A stretch of 64,000 nt of DNA from Raphanus sativus. Lineage: Eukaryota; Streptophyta; Magnoliopsida; Brassicales; Brassicaceae. A program made the translations under genes and the position numbers. The first letter of the stretch is position 1, and the number at the start of each line of letters is the position of its first letter. A model generated the notes under the pieces. That model saw only the letters and a list, made by a program, of their open reading frames with translations. It was not told the DNA's origin and made no database searches. This document shows positions 59,359 to 64,000 of the stretch, piece after piece. The DNA lies in assembly GCF_000801105.2 (NCBI RefSeq), contig NC_079512.1, forward strand, positions 39,201,848 to 39,265,847, read 5' to 3'.

Positions 59359-60305
59359 TTTTATGCATTTTAATAAGATCTGCATATTGTTTTGTACTAT
59401 TTTGATATTGTGATGTTTTATGTGTTTTAACGGAAATCGCAGAGTCGGTTTTTCATTTAATCTTAGAGTGGATTCAATTATTCATTCGGTCCATTATACC
59501 TGAAACTCATGTAAGTATAAAGAGTGAGACTGTAATTTAAGAAAAACCGAGAGATCTAAACTAAAAATATTTGTTATTTATATCTCCACTAAACTAATAA
59601 TTAATTTAACCAATGGTTAATTTACATTAATAATAACATGTCTTCTTCTTCATTCATCGCAATATAGATTAAAAGCATGTGGTTGCTAATAGCTTAAACA
59701 GAAACAAAAGTCATTTTTAATGATGATCTATTTCTATATTCTGATAATTATCATCGATTTGTAAAGTTAGAAACCTCATGTGTGTTCGTCATATCCATCT
59801 TTGATGATCATCCCTTTCCGTATTCTGATAATCATCGTTGACTTGTAAAAGTTAAAACCTTTAATGACAATGGTAGCTCGCTTAGTGTTTTCATTAAGCC
59901 TTACATCTACTTACGGTATCAATCGAAATTATCAAATTGTTAATCTACGAAGAACATAATTATTTCTGATATGGCAATGTTTTATGCATTTTAATGAGAA
60001 CTGTATGTCGTTTTGTACTATTTTTGATATCGTGATGTTTTTATGTATCTTAATAGGAACTTGAGATCTTCTGTCATTTAATTCTAGAATTGATTCAGTT
60101 ATGCATCCGTTCCATTGTACCAAAGCCCATATAAGTATTAAAAGTGAGACTGTAGTCTGTAGCTTAAGAAAAACTGAGGGATTTAAATTTAAAATATTTT
60201 GTTACTTATATTTACAATAAATTAATAATTTATTTAAACAATGGTTAGTTACATTAATTATAATGTGTCATCTTTTTTCACTCATTGAAATCTATAATAT
60301 TAAAA
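59359..60305. repeat. Diverged tandem duplication including the 5' end of HCF164
   Basis: Copy A starts at 59360 (TTTTATGCATTTTAATAAGATCTG) and copy B at 59979 (TTTTATGCATTTTAATGAGAACTG); both continue through TTTTGTACTATTT, GAGTGAGACTGTA and TTAATTTAACCAATGG-like blocks for about 330 bp. At 59795-59940 copy A ends with DNA that matches the HCF164 leader and first codons (63300-63440), for example TTTGATGATCATCC and GCTTAGTGTTTTCATTAAG. So copy A carries a decayed HCF164 start, and copy B is broken off near 60305 and resumes near 63285. Confidence 0.65.
59860..59945 (+). pseudogene. Decayed duplicate of the HCF164 start
   Basis: CTTTAATGACAATGGTAGCTCGCTTAGTGTTTTC... aligns with CTTTAGTGATGATGGCAGCTCCCTTAGTGTTTTC of the HCF164 first exon at 63358. 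It keeps the translation-start context, then TATCAATCGAAATTATCAA matches GATCAATCGAAATTTTCAA. No longer coding after about 25 codons. Confidence 0.6.
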
Positions 60306-60756
60306 TAGAATATCTACTAGTAGTTTAGTATTCTTCAATTAATTTTCAAATTATTTACAATGGTATATCATTGCATTTAAATTTAATATAACTATATGTT
60401 TTATTTAAAATAGACAACTGAATATTTCTTATATTTATAGTAACTAATCTTTCCATATTTTTTGTTGTAAATGATAATAATTCTAATTATATGCAATCTA
60501 TATTTTTCATTTAATTTAAACATTTAGTAGTCTAAACATTGGTGGTTATACTATAAAGTTTGATCTGATACATTTTTAAATTAAATGTAATGCTTTCTAA
60601 ATTGATGTTACATAAATTTCTTAAATATATACGCTTACAAAACCAACATTTCTCATAAAGCTTAACTAAAAATTTCTAATTATCTTTAAATTAATATTTA
60701 AGAACGTAAAATAAAATAGATTTTTCTAGACAAACTTATCATTAATAAGTAGATAA

Positions 60757-60786
60757 CTAGATTTTGACCCGCACACTCGTGCGGGT
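60757..60786 (-). other. Helitron 3' terminus, minus strand, without a partner end
   Basis: On the minus strand: hairpin ACCCGCAC-GAGT-GTGCGGGT, then CAAAATCTAG, with T following. This is a Helitron 3' end like that at 62956. I could not find a matching 5' end to its right, so the element is truncated or disrupted. Confidence 0.55.
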
Positions 60787-60809
60787 ATATATTTTTATAA
60801 AATATGTTG

Positions 60810-61455
60810 TTTTCATGTTAATATTATAGTTGGACAAAAAATCTAAATCCAAAAAATCGAACTGATCCAGATCTAAAAAGAAATATCAAACCCGAACAGA
60901 AATTGATTAAATATAAAATTTTGGTATTTAGAGAGCTGAAACCGAATCTGATCCAAACCGAAATATTTCAGATACCTGAATGTATTTAAAATAGATTTAT
61001 ATACTTATATATATTATTATTTTTAGATTTGATGTATATAAAAACATTCAGAATACATACAGTACTTATAAGTTGGTTTAAATAATTGAATATATATATA
61101 AATAGTCAAATGTAAATATCTAAAAAATTTAAAGTATACTCAAATCATCAAAAATACAAAATAATTATCTATTATCTATCCAAATATTTAAATCAAATCA
61201 ATTTATATGTTAAGCTCATGTATTCTGATATATGTTATTCAAATTTATATGTAATATATTATTTTGAGTATATAATGAATTTTAAAAATAATTTAAATGA
61301 GTTATCCGAACCCGAACAAACCCGTAAAGATCTGAATCGAATCCGAACTAAAATTTAAAAATATTCGAATGAGACTGAAATCTTTGACCCCGGAATACTG
61401 AAACCCAAACAGACCCAAACAAAACCCGAATAGGTACCCGAACGCCCACCTCTAA
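60810..61455. repeat. GGTTCGG-type repeat, opposite orientation
   Basis: Rich in CCGAACCC / ACCCGAA phrases; ends with TAGGTACCCGAACGCCCACC, the inverted counterpart of the start of 56236-56905 (GGGCGTTCGGGTACCC). Same family, opposite direction. Confidence 0.6.
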
Positions 61456-61943
61456 TTCACAATCTACTTTAAAACACAGCAAACATATAATTAATAGTAT
61501 TTTATATGTACTATCATATAAATAATCACATATATTATTTTTTAATTTAATGTGAAATAAAAAAATCATAATTTAAGTTGGTATATGAAATTTGACTTTG
61601 TATTGTATTTTTCTTATACATATTGAAAACATTTTTAATAATGGTTATTGGACCGGTTGGGCCAGTCCGACCATTGATCCAACTATAGTTTCGAATCAAT
61701 GTCCGGTCCGATTTTCAAAACATTGATAAATATATTATGTTGAGTTAAATATATTATTATTGAAATATTATGATATTTTGGGACAAATTTAAAATCAGTT
61801 AAATAGGTGATCAACTTACAAATTTAATATCTTGTTTATTAGATAGATATGGGGAGATTGTAACTTTAAAATATTTAATAGTTGATATTATTTCTTTTAT
61901 ATACTTTAAATTGATAAGGCTTTTTAAAAATTATAAAGAATAA

Positions 61944-62956
61944 TCTATATTATTAAAAGAGAAGTACACATATAAAATGCCCCTTAGTTTTCAGTGTTAT
62001 TTACACTTCCATGCCACTGATATTAAATAATACTTCCTATCTTAATGCTGTCTTTTCACTTTAATTAATGTGTTTTCCTAAATTAAATTTGAATTAAATA
62101 CACAATTAAATAATATTTCCTATTTTAATGCTTTGTCTTTTCCACTTACATTAATGTGTTCTAAAATTAAATTTGAATTAAATACACTTCATTAACTTCT
62201 CAATTAAAATAATGTCGAATTCAAAAAAATACATTTTTATTGGACAAACAATTCATGAAAATTATAATATCAACTCTTCATTGAAAAAATATGAACGAAA
62301 AGAATATTATCAAATTTGAACCGAAACTAGATACTATCCAAACGGATTTACCATTTTGGTATCTAGAGAACCATAACCAAACCTTATCTGAACGAAATAT
62401 TTCAGATATTCGAATGTATTTAAATTATATTTATATACTACAATATGTTAGCTATTTTTCGAGTTAATATCCAAGATATAAGTTATTTTAAGTTGTTTAA
62501 AATATTTGAAATATAAAAAATAGTCGAAAGTAAACATCTAAAGTAGATAAACAATAATCAAAACACCAAAATACTTAAAATATATATTTATTCTTCATCC
62601 AAATATTCAAGCTAAACCTATTTAAATTTTTAATTTAGGTACTTTGGCTTACATTACTCAAATAATTTAAAGATATATAAATTTAAAAAAATTAAAAATA
62701 ATTTAAACGGGTTATCAAACCCGCAAAAATCCGAATAAAACCGGAACCAAAGTTTATAAATACCTGAATAGAGCTAGAATCTTTAAATTCAAAATCTCAA
62801 ACCTGAATATATTTTAACCGAATTCGAGTAGATATGCAAATATCCACCCCTGACTTAATCAATATAAAACGATCAAATATTACAAATATACTATTTAGTA
62901 TAAATAAATAAAAATTGAAAATTGATACCCGTGCGGTCGCACGGGTCAAGATCTAG
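61944..62956 (+). mobile_element. Small non-autonomous Helitron, 1.0 kb
   Basis: Starts TCTATATTATTAAAAGAGAAGTAC after an A at 61943; ends with the hairpin ACCCGTGCGGTCGCACGGGT (62931-62950) and CAAGATCTAG before T at 62957. Start, hairpin, CTAG end and A|T insertion site are typical of Brassicaceae Helitrons. The interior contains a GGTTCGG-type repeat segment (about 62320-62860). No coding capacity. Confidence 0.85.
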
Positions 62957-63365
62957 TGATTAGTTAAAAGTGATTCACGTATAGCATTATTCAAAGTGCT
63001 TCTTTTTTTTGTTGAAAAATCATTTCTTGTATCAGTTAGAGAATATTTAGGTAAGTAGATAATTAATGATAATTTTAAATGAATTTATTACTAAAGGAAA
63101 TGGCACAAGTTGGTAAATACTAAAAACAATTAAGGGTTATTTTCTATTTGTACTTCACTTTTAATAGGATATAGATTTTTACAATTTCTGTTTTTCAGTT
63201 TATTTCATCGAATATAAAAAATATTTATTAAATAACAAACCTATCAATAATTTTATCAACAAAAATAATCAATCGAGTAGACTCAAATGTGTGGTTGGTA
63301 ATACAGACCATCTTTGATGATCATCCACTTCACGTCTGTATTCTATAATCATCAAACCTTTAGTG

Positions 63366-64000
63366 ATGATGGCAGCTCCCTTAGTGTTTTCGTTGAGAAT
63401 TTTATCTACTCCTCATCATGGGATCAATCGAAATTTTCAACCTTTTCTCCTAACCCAAACAGGAGCTCCTCCTAGATATCGTGCTCTTCGTTGCCAAGCA
63501 AACTCTGAATCTTCCGAACCCAAGGTGAAAAAGTTTCGATTTTTTTTGTTAATTATGGGTCGATGGTGAATTTAGCTAAAAGTAAATCTTCTTTCCGTGA
63601 TTCAGGAGAAATTGGTGGTAGATAATGGCTCTACTAGTGAAATTTCACCTGCGTCGAAAGTAGCGGAACCATCACCTTCTTCTTCTTCTTCTTCTGCGTT
63701 TCCTGAGTCTCCAAACAGTGATATTAACAGAAGAGTCGCTGTTGGTTCTGTTGTTGCCGCTTTGGCCTTGTTTCTATCGACAAGGCTTGATTTTGGGATC
63801 TCCTTGAAGGATTTAACTGCTTCAGCCTTGCCTTACGAGGAGGTTGGACTCCTCATCTTGGTTTAGATTTAGCTTTATACGAAATATGCTTTAATGATTT
63901 CTTTTGTGTGTTAGGCTTTGTCGAATGGGAAGCCGACAGTGGTTGAGTTCTATGCTGATTGGTGTGAGGTTTGTCGAGAACTTGCCCCTGATGTTTACAA
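63366..64000 (+). CDS. HCF164: Thylakoid thioredoxin-like HCF164, 3' end outside window
   Basis: Exon 1 63366-63524, exon 2 63606-63842, exon 3 from 63915 off the right edge; all junctions are phase 0 with GT-AG sites. The first 50 residues are a Ser/Pro/Arg-rich chloroplast transit peptide; a serine-rich stretch and one membrane segment (VAVGSVVAALALFLSTRL) follow; the thioredoxin fold begins with TVVEFYADWCEVCREL, which contains the WCxxC active site (WCEVC). HCF164 is anchored in the thylakoid membrane, faces the lumen and is needed for cytochrome b6f assembly, passing reducing power across the membrane with CcdA. No frame break is visible in the part present. Copies of its leader occur at 59795-59945. 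Confidence 0.93.

Noticed and set aside
1..64000. tRNA, rRNA and snoRNA genes
   Set aside because: I looked for tRNA A/B-box patterns and conserved rRNA segments by eye and found none; a covariance search would be needed to exclude them.

Overview
This window is nuclear DNA from a Brassicaceae plant, most likely a Brassica or close relative. Genes have introns, intergenic DNA is AT-rich and transposon-rich, and nearly every protein has an obvious counterpart in one block of Arabidopsis thaliana chromosome 4 (about At4g37200 to At4g37340, identified from memory of those families). Species cannot be fixed from the sequence alone.

Layout, left to right: the 5' part of an LRR receptor-like kinase with atypical kinase motifs and a one-base frameshift (1-2000, minus); a 0.9 kb poly-A retroposon with a 16 bp target duplication (2826-3729); a full-length Ty1/copia element with identical LTRs (5462-10128) nested inside a second poly-A retroposon; a 12 kb intergenic region with a perfect 230 bp palindrome, an hAT element, a Stowaway MITE, other MITE-like repeats and a third retroposon; MYB73-type R2R3-MYB (22628-23611, plus); the chloroplast P1B-ATPase HMA1 (24030-28128, minus); an MRG chromodomain protein (28517-30819, minus); two secreted SGPS-peptide precursors, PIP2-like (31395-31649, minus) and PIPL3/TOLS2-like (35159-35419, plus); MEE59-like (36308-36996, plus); three CYP81 genes plus one CYP81 relic (37730-51662, all minus); a 100-N gap (53293-53392); a CASP-like membrane protein (54329-55759, minus) and the histone chaperone NASP (57003-58900, minus), both with frameshifts; and the first part of thylakoid thioredoxin HCF164 (63366-64000, plus).

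The most notable items are these. (1) A 2.8 kb Helitron in intron 1 of the CYP81H1-like gene carries exon fragments of two unrelated host genes, DNA polymerase delta small subunit and a c-Myc-binding-protein homologue. (2) The CYP81H1-like gene has lost its C-terminus after a 30 bp duplication across the heme-binding motif. (3) The gene order follows A. thaliana up to the N gap and runs backwards after it, so the gap marks either a scaffold misjoin or a real inversion. (4) Single or double base indels concentrate in CASPL and NASP, right of the gap. (5) The nested retroelements have complete target duplications at both levels.

Functionally this is an ordinary syntenic block rather than one pathway: defence and root signalling peptides, a CYP81 tandem array, a metal pump, chromatin factors and a redox protein needed for cytochrome b6f assembly. 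I found no operon-like system, CRISPR array, rRNA or tRNA.
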